Shown here: piece after piece, positions 1-12,145 of the stretch
Position numbering within the stretch: position 1 is the stretch's first letter
Layout of the letters: the number at the start of each line of letters is the position of its first letter
Origin: Terana coerulea
Lineage: Eukaryota > Basidiomycota > Agaricomycetes > Polyporales > Phanerochaetaceae
Direction of reading: 5' to 3'
DNA length: 64,000 nt
Assembly (NCBI GenBank): GCA_024811115.1
Contig: JAKOGH010001195.1
Span: forward strand, 496,001-560,000
Program-made: the position numbers and the translations under genes
Notes under the pieces: generated by a model
What the model saw: only the letters and a program-made list of their open reading frames with translations
What the model was told of the DNA's origin: nothing
Databases searched by the model: none

Positions 1-1172
1 ACGATTCTGCCGGTGATCGTGACCAACCACACCGTCACTATAGCTGTTGAGTTGGTTTGTGGCGTCTTGCAGCATTTGTTGTATCCTCTGAATTTGTCGT
101 CTTACAGGAAGATGGCTCGCGGTTGGTTGGCCAGTGCGAGATCTCCCATCCAGTCCGACGGGCTCGTCCTCAACCAACTATCTCGGTCTCAAGCGACACA
201 GGCGATTTTGGCGTGTTTGACGACGACGAGGCGTTCTCGCCGATTGACGAGCACGGCTCGAATAAGAAACAAAGCAATGTTTTGTTCGAAGCCTCGGCCA
301 AAGAAGACGGCGGCGCGTACGAGCGATTGCACGCTCGCATAAGTCGTGAGTGCCTGCTTTTATCTGCAGGAGTGCGCGGCTCAGACCGTAATTACCCACG
401 AGGCCTCTTTTACATCAACACATACGGCACTGAGATACACCCTTCGCCTAATCCCGACTTCATCCAAGACTTGGCCAGGAAGGAAGTCCTGGTGTACTCT
501 GTGGCTCCCTGTGGACAAGGTGCATATATGCGTCTCAGCGGCTTCTTGGACTATCCTCTGAGCTACTGTCACTACAGTATCATCCCATGCCTTGCTCTGC
601 GTGGGGTGGCGGATGGTATAGCGCGGTCGAGGTCCCTGAAGGCAAAGATATTACTCTGTGCGCTCTCCTCTCCCTCTTGTATGCTCTTAACCCGGACGTA
701 CTCTGCAGTGAACAGTCAGAACGATCGTGAGACCGATGGCTATTCGGCGGTCGACTACGTGAAGTACGTATATACGACCGATGCTCTCATGCTGGCCTCG
801 ACTAACAACTGAACAGCACAATCGTTCGGACTATGAACACCCATCATAATCGCCCGTATCCTGGCTTGAGCAGCCGCGGCGGCGTGGGCGCGGCCACGAC
901 GACCTACCCGACGTCGGCATTTATCACGCACCTTGTGTATTTGCGAGGTTGCCACGTGGGGATCGACGTGAAGCGCCTTACGGTGAGCAGCTCGCGGTCA
1001 TGCGTTTTCTACACAGTGTTGATACCTCTCACGCGCATAGGCGATGGGCGTGCGATGCGTCGAGGTAGAAGGCGGGGAGGCCGGTGTTCCGAAGTTCGAC
1101 GCCCGAAGCGTTAGGAAGGTTATTCTGGATGTCCTCGTGACATCCGCAAAGGACCCAGAGGGGTATCCCTAG
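1..1172 (+). CDS. CofD/YvcK-like UPF0052 family protein, 5'-truncated by window edge
   Basis: This is the C-terminal part of a fungal UPF0052 protein, related to bacterial CofD (2-phospho-L-lactate transferase) and YvcK. No substrate can be assigned to the fungal members. Exons read as 1-54, 108-345, 403-519, 578-657, 709-763, 817-982 and 1041-1172, all with GT-AG introns of 53-58 nt. Recognisable blocks are ILPVIVTNHTVTIA (exon 1), FYINTYGTEIHPSPNPDF, CGSLWTSIIPCLALRGVA, LNSQNDRET and ITHLVYL, in the family order. The frame carrying DVLVY-type sequence and the frame carrying CGSLWTS differ by one base near 500 (the sequence reads tactctgtggc), so either one base is missing or the gene is frameshifted. 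The family assignment is firm; the 5' part lies outside the window. Confidence 0.85.
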
Positions 1173-2316
1173 CCCTAGGTGCTCTCATGTAACATACTTG
1201 AGTGAGTAAATGCTGCGTGTGGGACTCTGGCAGTTCTCTTTATGCATTTGAGACGCTTATTGCAAATATTGTCGCTCCGACAATCTCGCCGACCCTTTCT
1301 TTCTTAGTCGTGCAATGAGCAGTATTCTTTTCGCGGTGTCCGGTGCTTGCTAAGTTATCCAGGTGCCGTCGTCGAGAAGCAACGGGGTTAATTTCCATCC
1401 GATGATCCTTGAGTTTATTTGGATCACTGCTTCCCTTGTTTAGACAAACCCAGGAAGGACTGCAGCTTTATTCGTGCGGAAACTTTGAACGCCGTTCTGC
1501 TATCTTGAGCTACGAGAAACCATTGTAAATCAGGTCTTCCCCTCGCTGGATGATTACCCCGCTGACTTCTGCTGGTAGATCCGGCACGGGCATTGAAGAG
1601 TATCATTTACTGCAGCTGGACCAGAACATTGCCATCAAAATGCAGCCTCATGACATTCAGCAGGTTCAAGTCCTGGCGCTCGATGCGGAGCGGGAGCTGA
1701 CAAGCGGACTTCCCGTTCGCTTCGCTTCTGCGTCCTGCATCTGTTCTGAATTTCCCGAGCGGGCCCGCCTTTCTCTTCCCTGCCAGCGACCGGACTTACA
1801 AGCGACGTTTCGCTCGCCACACCATGCAGACCCAGGGCGCTGCGAACGGTGGCCTGCTACTAAAGCCCAAATGCTGGATGAACATCACTGTGCAGCGTAC
1901 GTCGGTCCAATCAGCGTCCCTCTAAGCTCCTTCTGAATAAGTCTCGTCTCAGATTGCTCGCTGTCTTTCTTCTGGAAAGCAACGCTTCAGAAGTGAGGAG
2001 AAAAGCAGGGCTGAGTGAATGTGCTAGTGAAAGCCAGGCCTGAGGCTGAAGAACCACTTATAATTGACAGAGCATGTTGGACAGCCCGCCGCTTTTATCA
2101 CGCATGCTCGCGACTATTACTGGTCTGCCATCGGCAGGTATGCCACGTCAATTGAAGAGGTCAATTCTTGCTTTCACCCCCGTCACAGTTTCATCAGCCG
2201 TGCCTTGTACCTCGTCGAATCCACTGCAGACACCGTCGACCACGGCATGGTAAGCATACAGGTGAATATCTATGTGCCTGTGGCCATATATGGCCGCAGT
2301 GCGGCGGCAGAAACGG
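1173..2316. other. Intergenic region, no gene recognised
   Basis: Open frames here, such as one at 1550-1936, have no recognisable domain, no splice-consistent extension and a composition like translated noise. The stretch should hold the 3' UTR of the CofD-like gene and the upstream promoter of the small secreted protein. Confidence 0.5.
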
Positions 2317-2324
2317 TATAAAAG
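2317..2324 (+). promoter_or_regulatory. TATA box of small secreted protein gene
   Basis: A perfect TATAAAAG lies 155 bp before the start codon at 2479 and is followed by a pyrimidine-rich leader. The strong TATA box fits a highly or conditionally expressed secreted protein gene. Confidence 0.7.
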
Positions 2325-2478
2325 GGGATCCGCCGAACGCAGTAGCCCTCAGCGACTCAACTGCCTTCGCTACTCTTTCAACTTTACCCGCCTCGTCCAA
2401 CCGCACTCATAGTACGCGCTCCCTTTCACCATTCACCTTCGTTCTATCGTTAACGCGGGTGTTGTGTCGCATCCGCAG

Positions 2479-2809
2479 ATGCACTTCACCGTTCTCGCCA
2501 TCGTCGCCGCCGCAGTTAGCGTCGCCGTCGCCAACCCTCTCGCCGCCAGGGCTGCTACCTGCTTCAATATCTGCGCCTCGAGCGGAGCAATCAACCCGGC
2601 GCTCACCGGTTTCATTGGCGACGGCCAGTGCACTGGAGCTTGCGCCGGCACGGTGTGCAGACTGTACACGGGCGGCTCTATCCAAATTCCCGGCACCCAA
2701 ACGCCAATTCCCGTAGGCTCAGGCTCGATCTCCGTATGTTTTCACGGATATCTACTACTAACTTTGACCAAGCTGCTCACTTTGGTCTTTCCTCCAGCTG
2801 TGCATGTGA
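2479..2809 (+). CDS. Small secreted cysteine-containing protein
   Basis: The protein is about 88 residues: exon 1 is 2479-2733, a GTATGT...CAG intron is 2734-2797, and a 4-codon last exon ends in LCM. Residues 1-18 form a signal peptide (MHFTVLAIVAAAVSVAVA). The mature part is Gly/Thr/Ala-rich and has six cysteines: CFNIC, CTGAC, VC and the C in the final LCM. The last cysteine is supplied only by the second exon, which supports the splice. I do not recognise a named domain. It resembles short secreted proteins that are common in wood-decay and mycorrhizal basidiomycetes. The first in-frame ATG after the TATA-driven leader was taken as start, because it opens directly on the signal peptide. 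Confidence 0.75.
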
Positions 2810-3500
2810 AGTGCCCATGACTCCAGTGGCTGAGGTTCTTCAAGTTTTTGGCCGCCGCTTGCTTTGTGTAAGGAGAGGGGAATGACATGGTCATACGGTT
2901 TTGGGTGTTACGCGAGTTTGTAGATATATACATACATGCTACGATGCTCTTTATCCCTGACAGAAGGCCCTGCAAAGTTCCGCTATCCGGTGCAAAGTGT
3001 GCTTTCGTTCTTACATTGCCGAATATGGACGTCGGAGTAAGTACTTAGAGCAGTCACATCATGATGGTCACACCGTGGTAGCGCGGGGCTTTTTGTCTCA
3101 ACTTGGCTTCTACGTTCGAGCCTTATACCTATGCATCGCTACGTATTGAGCTTAAGCTTGGGCTGTATGGATCCAAAATATGTTTAGGTTAAGTTGTGTA
3201 TAAGGGCCTCAAGTTGGCTGAGCAGCTGCTGACTCAGATGGCCGCCCATCTTGCCTTGTCTGGTTATGGGCGGGCTTGACAGTCTTGACTCAACAAAGCC
3301 AAACAAACTTGGACCCAATTGCCACTGGTTCGTCCTTACATCCTCCTTTACCTACTACCAGTAAGACCATTTCTCAACTTCACAAGCCCATAAATATTTG
3401 GTACTTCACTATTCTGCTGTACATCCTCTTCTGCTAACCAAAGCCCCCTTAGAACATTCGTTTTCCTTTGCCATCGCGCGCCTGTCAAGGAAGCAAAGCC
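2810..3500. other. Intergenic region, no gene recognised
   Basis: It lies between the small secreted protein gene and helicase copy 1, both on the plus strand. Minus-strand open frames at 3348-3623 lie partly antisense to the helicase first exon and show no domain. It presumably holds the helicase promoter, but I see no convincing TATA box. Confidence 0.45.
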
Positions 3501-6500
3501 ATGCCTGCAGGCCGCACGAGGGGGGACAGCGTGTATGCCAATGCTGCGAACGGGAATGGGGCTCTCTCCAGCTCCCCAACCATCGCGACACTCCCGACTA
3601 TGCCCACAAGCCCTCGGACCCAATGCTCAAAGCCGGTCCATGTCGTGTTTGACATGGACATGCTCAACCCGTCGCTACTGCGCAATGAAATATCCTTCGA
3701 GTGTGCTTTGAGTGCCCTCGAAGGACATCTTCAAAACCCAGTAGTCGATCGAGCCTCATTTGCAAGGGACCTATTGTGTCAACCGAGACTGTTTGAATTT
3801 GTCGTCTCCGGTACGTGCTCAAGTCTCCAAATAGGCTTCATCGGCCCACTCACCGCGCGGTAGCTTTGGGCACTGAGGCTGTCACAAGCTTGATTGACAG
3901 CATCGCAACTAAGACGTTTCCGACCACAGCAGAGCTTTTTGAGGGGTCGTTGGCCTCCGTGCTCCTATCCTCTCTATCGTTGTATTTCTGGAATCTTGGC
4001 TATCCTACCTCCAGCCTCGCAGAATGCCACCGCGCGGTAGAGCTGGCAAAACCTGTGCTAACGACGCTATCGACCATGAAGTTCATGGACGAGGATGCAG
4101 ATCTCACGCCGGGCGAATATGTGGACATGCTGCAGGAGGAGGACTCGTTCATCAAGCAGCGCCGTCCGCAGAAGCACAGGAAGAAGGCCAGTCGTACGAT
4201 CAAACCCTCTCCCGTAGTCGACGACAAGCCGTTCAAGAATCTGGGACTGCACGTCCCGATCTTCAAGGCCGACGCCGTGAAGCAGGCTACAGACATCTTG
4301 GACGATCAGCGCCAAATTCTCGTTGTGAGTTTCATTGTCTTCGTGAGCTTCTTCATCTGAAATGATCCGCTTCTTCAGCATTACTTCGACGTTCTGCGTG
4401 AAACCGGAGCTGGCATCCTTGTTCAAAGATGCCTACATCCCGCCGCAAGGCATCCGCGATGACTCCGCTGGGCAAGAGCGAAGCGGGGAACAGGACAGTG
4501 TTCTCCTGGAGGCCACCCAGACTGGCCCTTCGGAAGTACCTGTTGCATACCCCTTCGTACAGCCTATGAAAGCTGCCTTCCACTTTGACTCTGTAGAGGG
4601 CTTCGGCGAGTGGCGAATCCTGATCTCTGGACGAGCAGATAAAGATCTGCGGGATGCGAAGAGGAGTGACCAGAAGACGTTCCGAATTATCATGAAGAAG
4701 ATCAAGTGCGCAACTATATCCATCTCACATTGTCTCGTTCTGTAACCTGGCGTGCGTGCAGGGAGCTCTCGAATGGGCACTTCTCTGACGACAACCAGAA
4801 GAAGCTCACTGGCAAGAATGTGGGCGTTCCCGTCTTCGAAGCAAAGATGACTCGTGATGCTCGACTCGTAGTAAGTTCCAGGGCATAATACTCTCTTCAT
4901 CCCACGCCGCTGACCGTGTAATTTCTTGTGATGTGAAGTATCAAGTTGACTGTGTGCGCGAGTTCGAGACCGAAGTGAGCGCGTAGTGGACTCTGGTCGG
5001 GCAGGTGCTAACGAACCTATTAGATTGACCGTCAAGGTACCTTACACTTCAACCAAGTACACCGAGATGCTAAGCTTTTGTTTCCTTAGCTCTTCGAATC
5101 TTCGGCATCTACACACATGCCGAGCTCGACCGTGGGTCATTTTGGGATGCTGTCGGGCAGCATCTAGCGGGAAAAGGAAAGGAATATCGGAAGCGGCACG
5201 TATAGCATCTTTTTCACGTTGAGTTGGCTTGCTCAGTAGTGCGATTAGGTGCGTTCATCGGAAGGCGTCGATTCATCCTGGAGACAAAGTCTACTCGCCG
5301 GAGTCGTTCCCGCCAAGCGGAGAGCCCGAAGTCCCAGAGGCGCCCGTTGTCATGCCGGAATTACGCGATGAGGACCGCGAGGAGGTGCGCATATATTCAT
5401 TGCAAATTGAATCAACTTCACACTCTGTTCTTTCAGTTGCACTCCTTGCTTGTGTAAGTCTGGGTAATGCGGGTGTACTGGGGACAAAGCTAATCACCAG
5501 AATAGATTACAGAAATTTGTCGACTTTTCGCAGGTACGTGACCTCACTGCGTGTTTCGAGTTCGGAAATAATTAACGACATATTGTAGGCACTACTCAAC
5601 AGTATGTAACACTGCTGTCCTTGTTGACCCCTTCCGCTGATTGGCTTTGCAGGCATCCTCGCTGATCAAGATGTTCAGCATGTTTTCCACATGTCGTATG
5701 TTCCATATCATCTCACATAACACAAACGTGCCGATAACAATATTTTTAGTCCTGCTGAGCAAGCGATTGTGAAGCATAGCGGTTCCTGCTACGTCTTGGG
5801 ACGAAGTGGTACCGGGTACGTACAGCTCCGCAAGACTGCTTTTCTGCAATACTAACGGGCCACAGAAAAACGACCACAATGCTATTCAAGATGCTGGGTA
5901 TCGAACGAGCCTGGGATAGTGCACGCGAAGGCCTTGACGACGCTTTCGCACGTCCGCGACAGGTCTTCGTCACCCAGTCGCGCGTTCTGGCCGAGAAGGT
6001 CGAGGAATACTACAGGAAGCTCAGCGAGTCCCATGCCGCTGCGATGAGAAGCACGGAAGAGTCCGCGGCGCTGGGCGCGGAGAAGCAGAAGACCGAAGAC
6101 CGGGCGTTGGTCGACAAAGACGAGGAAGAATACTGGCGCGGGACGTTGCCAAAACGCTTTGGAGAGTTGAAAGACGAGCATTTCCCGCTGTTTGTCACCT
6201 TCGATCATGTACGTGTATTTTACATCTGTATCTCCCAATCTCTGACAGTTCTCAACTTAATTCAGCTCTGCCGACTTCTCGAAGAGGACTATCGCACGGA
6301 CTCCAAGTCTGGCGTTACCCCATCATCCAATGCCGAAGCCGTCGAAGATCCATCTACGGTAGCTAGTGACTATATGCTTCAGCATCGAGACAATTTTGTC
6401 TCGTATGGAACATTCCTCCAAGGCTATTGGCCCCATCTACCACAGAATCTGACCAAGAGCCTCGGTTCGTAGATGGTCACTTGTGTTCCCACGTGTTCAA

Positions 6501-9500
6501 AAGTTGACGGACATCTCTGTGCAGATCCTGCTCTTGTCTTCGCAGAGATCATGGGTTTGTCGAATACCCGGTATTTACGCATGGTATGCTGACCGTGCCA
6601 AATAGGCGTCTTGAAAGGTTCAGAAGCAGCGCTGTCGATGGAATCGGGCTACTTGGATCAAGAGACTTACATGAGTCTGAGTCATCGGCAACAAGGCACT
6701 TTCGCAAGTCGCAGAGAAGCCCTGTATGCGCTGTTCCAAGCGTACTTGAAGCTAAAGCGTGAACGGAGAGATTGGGACGCACCTGATAGGTTGGTCTATG
6801 TTGTGACCGCGAGACTTGCACTGCACTAAAGATCATGCGTAGGACCCACCTCATTCTCCGAGGTTTGAACGGAGTTGGAGTGCCTGGTAGAAGGCTCGAT
6901 TTCTTGTACGTTGACGAAGCCCAGGATAACTTACTTATCGACGCCTTGGGTATTATTTTCTGCCACAGTGCAACGCCTTCAATGCTGAAACATGTCTGTC
7001 CTATTTTCTAGTCTTGAGGAAGATGTGCAAGAATCCGGATGGGCTGTTCTGGGCAGGTGATACAGCTCAGACGATCTCCGTGGGGAGCTCTTTCAGGTTT
7101 GACGACCTGAAGGCCTTCCTGTACCGACTAGAGGTATGTCATGAGCCCACGCCTTTGAACGCTTGCTTAACCCATCCGGCCGATTCACAGCAGACAGAGG
7201 GCTGTACGGCGCGTGGATCTCCGACGAAGTCACCCGAATCGTTTCAACTTACCGTCAACTACCGGTCACATGGCGGCATCGTCAAATGTGCGCACTCCGT
7301 CGTGCAGCTCATCACCAAGTTCTGGCCCCATGCGATCGACAGTCTCGCAGAAGAGAAAGGAGTCGTCGACGGGTTGAAGCCTGTCTTCTTCAGTGGCTGG
7401 AATCAGGACACGGTGCAGTACGAGCAATTCCTGTTCGGCGCTTCGTACGTGATTTTGTCCTGCTGCATGAATTTCTGCTGAAGACGGCAACAGTGGAAGT
7501 CAAATCGAATTCGGCGCCCAGCAGTGTGAGGATGTTCTTGTCATGCCTCGCATCGGATTTACTCAGGGTTTATTCCAGGTATTCTTGTCCGAGATGACGT
7601 CGCGCGGAACAAATTACAGGCCCAGATGGGGGACATTGGCTTGATTCTGTGCGTTGTCTACTACTGGACAGCGAACCTTGCGTGATACAGTATACTGATC
7701 ATCATGCTATTACTATTTAGGACGCTGTACGAGAGCAAAGGGCTCGAGTTCAATGACGTGGGCCTTCTCATCTCCGTGGAGTATGCCACTTAACTAACTA
7801 CGGCATCAATCTAGGTTCTCATCTATAACTTCTTCGAGGACTCAACTGTGGACTTATCGCAATGGCGGGTGCTCCTGAACACCATACCTCACGACAAACA
7901 TATGAAATGCCCGCAGTTCGATGACGCTCGCCACAGCGCCGTGTGCCGCGAGGTACATCTCTGCTAACAATGCTTTCGCAAGAGTACCTACTGATGATTG
8001 GATCACAGCTGAAATTCCTGTATGTAGCCATCACTCGTGCGCGCAAAAACCTTTGGATCGCGGACTGCTCTGCAAAGGGAGAGCCTTTAAGAGTTCGTAA
8101 TGTGTCTCCGCTTCCTGCGTCTGGCTCACAGTGTCGCTTTAGGCTGTCTGGAATGTCCACGATCTTGTCAAGAAGTGCACCGCCGCCGATGAAGTTCCTC
8201 GTCTCGCTACGTCATCTACCCCGGAGGAGTGGGCGGCCACAGCGCGAAATCTATTTGACAATCGTCGGTACCTACAGGCAGTACGATGCTATGAGCGTGC
8301 CTCGCTACCAAGACAGAAAGATGTCGCCTACGCGTACTATCTCCGCGAGCAAGCTCGCGCCACGGCACCAAGCAGACGCACTACGGACAGCTCGCGAACG
8401 GTGGCGTTTATCAACGCTGCCGAGGCGTTTCTGCGTTCTGCTGTTGCCGCAACAGCTCGGGACGAAGTGCTGGCATACTATCGCAATGCCGCAGAGTGTT
8501 TTGCGGAGGTCGGCGAAGACCGCAGGGCGGCCGAAGCATACTTGTTGGCCGAGGAGTACACCCGTTCAGCCAAGCTTTATCGCAAAGGTGGCCACTTCGA
8601 CGAAGCTGTACATGTTGTTCAAAGCTACGCTCAGAAGATTCCCGAGACTGTCACGGAGAGCATCGTGAAGGTGGCCAAACTGCACTATGTGAAGGAGAAT
8701 CGTCTTGAGTGGGTAGTGGCTTATTTGTCCCGGTTGACTTGGGTTGACCTGAGAAATCTAGCCGAGCTACTAAACTGTTCGACTCCGAGGACGATCTCTT
8801 GGATTATATGGAGGACTACGGATTTGAGAACGCTCGTATCTCGGTACTAGAAAGCTTGGGTAGGCTATCCGAGGCCGCAGAGATCCATCTTCAGGAAGGC
8901 CGGCCTCTTAGAGCCATTCAGCTGTTCATGGACATAGCAGACAATCCGCACTTCCTCAAGCGAGCTGAGGCTTGCATCATCGATGGCTTGTGGCAGCTAC
9001 TCGCATTTCGCAACGACACCTACAGTTGAACTTGAAGCATCAGATCTCGGAAATTTGCTGCGATTTTCTGAGCAATTGAAGGGCGGAGCGAAGCTGTCAA
9101 AGCTGTCAGAACACACATTAGACCTGGTAAGTCCCTATCAGCTATGATTATTCAGTCAATAACCTGCTTACTATGGCTTTGTCTAGCTTTCCATGTTCAG
9201 TCACATTGCGCGGGACGAAGCAACAGAACTGCAACAACTGGGAGATCGACTCTTGGCGAAGCACGAGGATAATGCCGCTGGTCTCCTTTGCCTCGACCAT
9301 GCGTTCTCCAAGCCTTTGAAGATCCAGTCTGCGACACCCACAGAGGCGGCAGCTATACTGCGCAGCTTCCTGCCATACTGTCGCGAGCTGCAGCGAGTTT
9401 CACTGGATCCAGATCCCTGTCGTAGCCCCGCTCTGCAACGTCTCTTTGGATTCAAGCCCGTGGATGGAGCGGAAGATCTATTCCTTGTGGCCATCGGGTC

Positions 9501-12095
9501 ATTCCTTCATCAAGACCTACTCTCGGCGCTCTGCCGGCTCCGCATCTTCCACCGACGATGCGGATCTCAGTCTCAACGGCTGGGATCTGAACAATATTCT
9601 GCGCTCCGCTATCAGCGAGAGACTCAAGAGAAGGGTCAATGACGAGGACTTTCTTGTGCGCTCGTGCGCGAGCAATCTTCCTTGTCCCACTCTCAGCGTA
9701 TTCGGAGGCTGCAATTCAAACACATGCACGGCAGCACACTCGGAGAACGTTGCCACGGACGTTGCTACATATTGTGCCCACGTCAGACTCATTCTGCAGC
9801 AGATTCTCATTTATCAGACAGCCATCACAGTGGAGCATAGAATTACCATTGCAGGGCGACGGAGGTAAGCACACACTCTCATAACTGAGATGAACTATTG
9901 CTGACATAGCCATAGGTTCTGGCTATCTGTCCTCTACCATGCATTGTATCCCACCCATCAGAAGCTCGGCCTCTTCACCAGTCTTGACTTCTCAGCGATT
10001 CCTGAAGCTGAGAAAGCAAGGCACGTCATCAAAGACTGGGTCCGAGATTCATTGTATACACTGTCACCTTGGACCTCCGAGCGAGAGAGAGCACTTTTTG
10101 ACCACGGTAGCCGAACTCGCAAGTCTAGCATTCCTCTTCGACAAAACCGCAGCCAAGCTTTATTTACCGCGTGCAAAGTGCATCGCTCATGACCGACCGC
10201 GTGACTTGTTACGCGGGAAGGAGAAAGACCGCTACATCGTACACGATCTTCTGGAATTTTTGGATGGAGACTATGCCTCCAGCATTGCAGCCGGCGTGCT
10301 CTTTCTTCAGTGCGTTGTACTACAGACAAGCTATGTGGTGCATGCTAATATTCTTACAAGGACGGTGATCGAAAATCGGATAGTCATCAATATCAACGTG
10401 CTGTGCAACATTTTCGAGCAAATTTGCGCTACCTTCATTGTATCCTATCGGCTTCGAACCATTGGATCTCTTCACGACATGACCCTCACTCGCCACTGGA
10501 TCTCTGTTTTATGCGACTGCCCCGGTCCATTGGAAGCTCGAGACACTTCCACACTTCCACTATTCTTAGGTCCATCCCTGCGCACCTTGCTTAATGAGGT
10601 TTACTACGGCGCGGGTGCTGCTGGTCATGGTATGTGGCGGCTGAACGTATCAATTCGTTCTGATATTGAAAATGCACTAGGTTTCGCTGTTTATGAACGT
10701 AGCCGTCGCATAGACAATCAGATTCGTAACATCTTCGTCGCACGGATGTGAGACTCCTACATTGCTGATGCACCCCTTTGCTGACGAGTGATTTTCTTTG
10801 GGTAGTTGTACATCACTGTGTCTTTGTAAGTTTGAAGTTTATTTCGGATTAAGCGGCCATTGTCATTTACTATCGACTCCTAGTGGGATACAACGTCCCG
10901 AACCACACGATCCGATATGACATCGGTCGTATCATTCAGACCATTAAGCAGCCGGCAAGAAAGTACTCAGAGATTTTCTACCGGTAAGGACTTCGGTAGA
11001 TCTCGGTTGCGAATCAATTTGACATACGTATTGTAGTTATATGAGGGCCGGACTCGAGGGCCTGGGGAGATTTCGTCAAAGCCATGCGCAATTCGGCACA
11101 AATTGAGCGCTCGGACTTCGATGAACTCATTCAATTTGAAGGGACTCTAGGAAGCTCGTTGGACAGCCTCGTGAGGTTCGGGGGTGCGAGTAGTGGTGTA
11201 CAATGATCCCGCGGACATCGTTGCCCTAGTCCATGGGAAGGGAGAAGCTCAGCCCAAGTCCAAGCTACGCGCCGAGGCAGAACCCTTTATCCCCGCCCGG
11301 CTGCTACAAAGCGAGGTAGCAGAGGGAGATGCTGAAGATGATGACGATGATGACGAGCCGGAGGATGCTCCTGCAGAGAAAGAAGACAATGCCATTGATC
11401 ACACCGTCGATGCGGACGCTGCTGCACGCGCAGTCGATGCGACCAGGGCCGAGCAAACCTTCGCCCCTCCCACAGAAGAAGAGATCAGGGCTGCGCGGTT
11501 CCTCGGCTCTCTGTACAAACAACGGCTCTCGCGCAGACAGGGCAAGCCCAAGAAGGGCCTACCGGAAGCCAGAGCTCGCTGGTTCCTCGCCTGCCGAGAC
11601 GCATCTCAGGATATGAAGCTCGGCTATAAAATCCTCTTCCTCGGCCCCTTACCCCACGGCTTGGTCTGTCTGGAGAAGCTCACCACAGTTGCAACAGAAG
11701 CCAGGAAGCAAGCGCGTATGCGCCTCACAATCGCGGACCATGCCCAATACGAGGAGGTGCAGTTGCAAGTTGACAGCGCCATGTACGCCACAAAACGCGT
11801 CGTCGTAGTACATCATTCTAACGATTGTTCTAGTTCAACCGCCAGGCAGGCGATTAACCTCAAGAAGATGCTTGATCCCAAGTCTACTTTCCACCAGCAA
11901 CAAAGCGTCGAGAAGTTGAAGAAATGTATCGAAGAGCTAGAGCAACTCGTTGCCAAGATACCTACCGCGGTGTCCCAAGCTTGGGAGTGGGACATGCAGA
12001 TTGCTCTGAAAGGTATCATGCAGCTCAGGCAGCCGCCAAAGAGGAAGCCCAAGCCCGTGCTAGTCATGGATGACTTGGAGTTCGATGACTACTGA
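3501..12095 (+). CDS. Large UvrD/TRANK1-like SF1 helicase with CCCH zinc finger, copy 1 (frameshifted, possible pseudogene)
   Basis: This is a giant multi-exon superfamily 1 helicase of the fungal TRANK1-like type, paralogous along its length to the minus-strand gene at 48852-57299. Walker A (LGRSGTGKTTTM) is split by the intron 5816-5865; Walker B (YVDEAQDN) is near 6907; GLFWAGDTAQTIS follows near 7045; then NYRSH near 7256, LYESKGLEF near 7734 and YVAITRARKNL near 8021. A TPR-like helical region covers about 8.2-9.0 kb, a CCCH zinc finger 9683-9739, and the C-terminus is acidic and Lys-rich. The start at 3501 aligns just upstream of the conserved HV-x-DMD block shared with copy 2. Apparent one-base shifts occur near 4406, 9007, 9489, 10085, 11050 and 11182. 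The intron 5196-5248 has a GC donor. No substrate is known; nucleic-acid unwinding is inferred from the motifs. Confidence 0.85.
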
Positions 12096-12145
12096 TGGAG
12101 CTCAGCGCGCTCGCACTAGTCCCCCTCTTGTCTGGAAATCGAAAC

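Noticed and set aside
1550..1936. 128-residue plus-strand open frame
   Set aside because: No recognisable domain, signal peptide or splice context; it looks like chance in a 1.1 kb intergenic gap.
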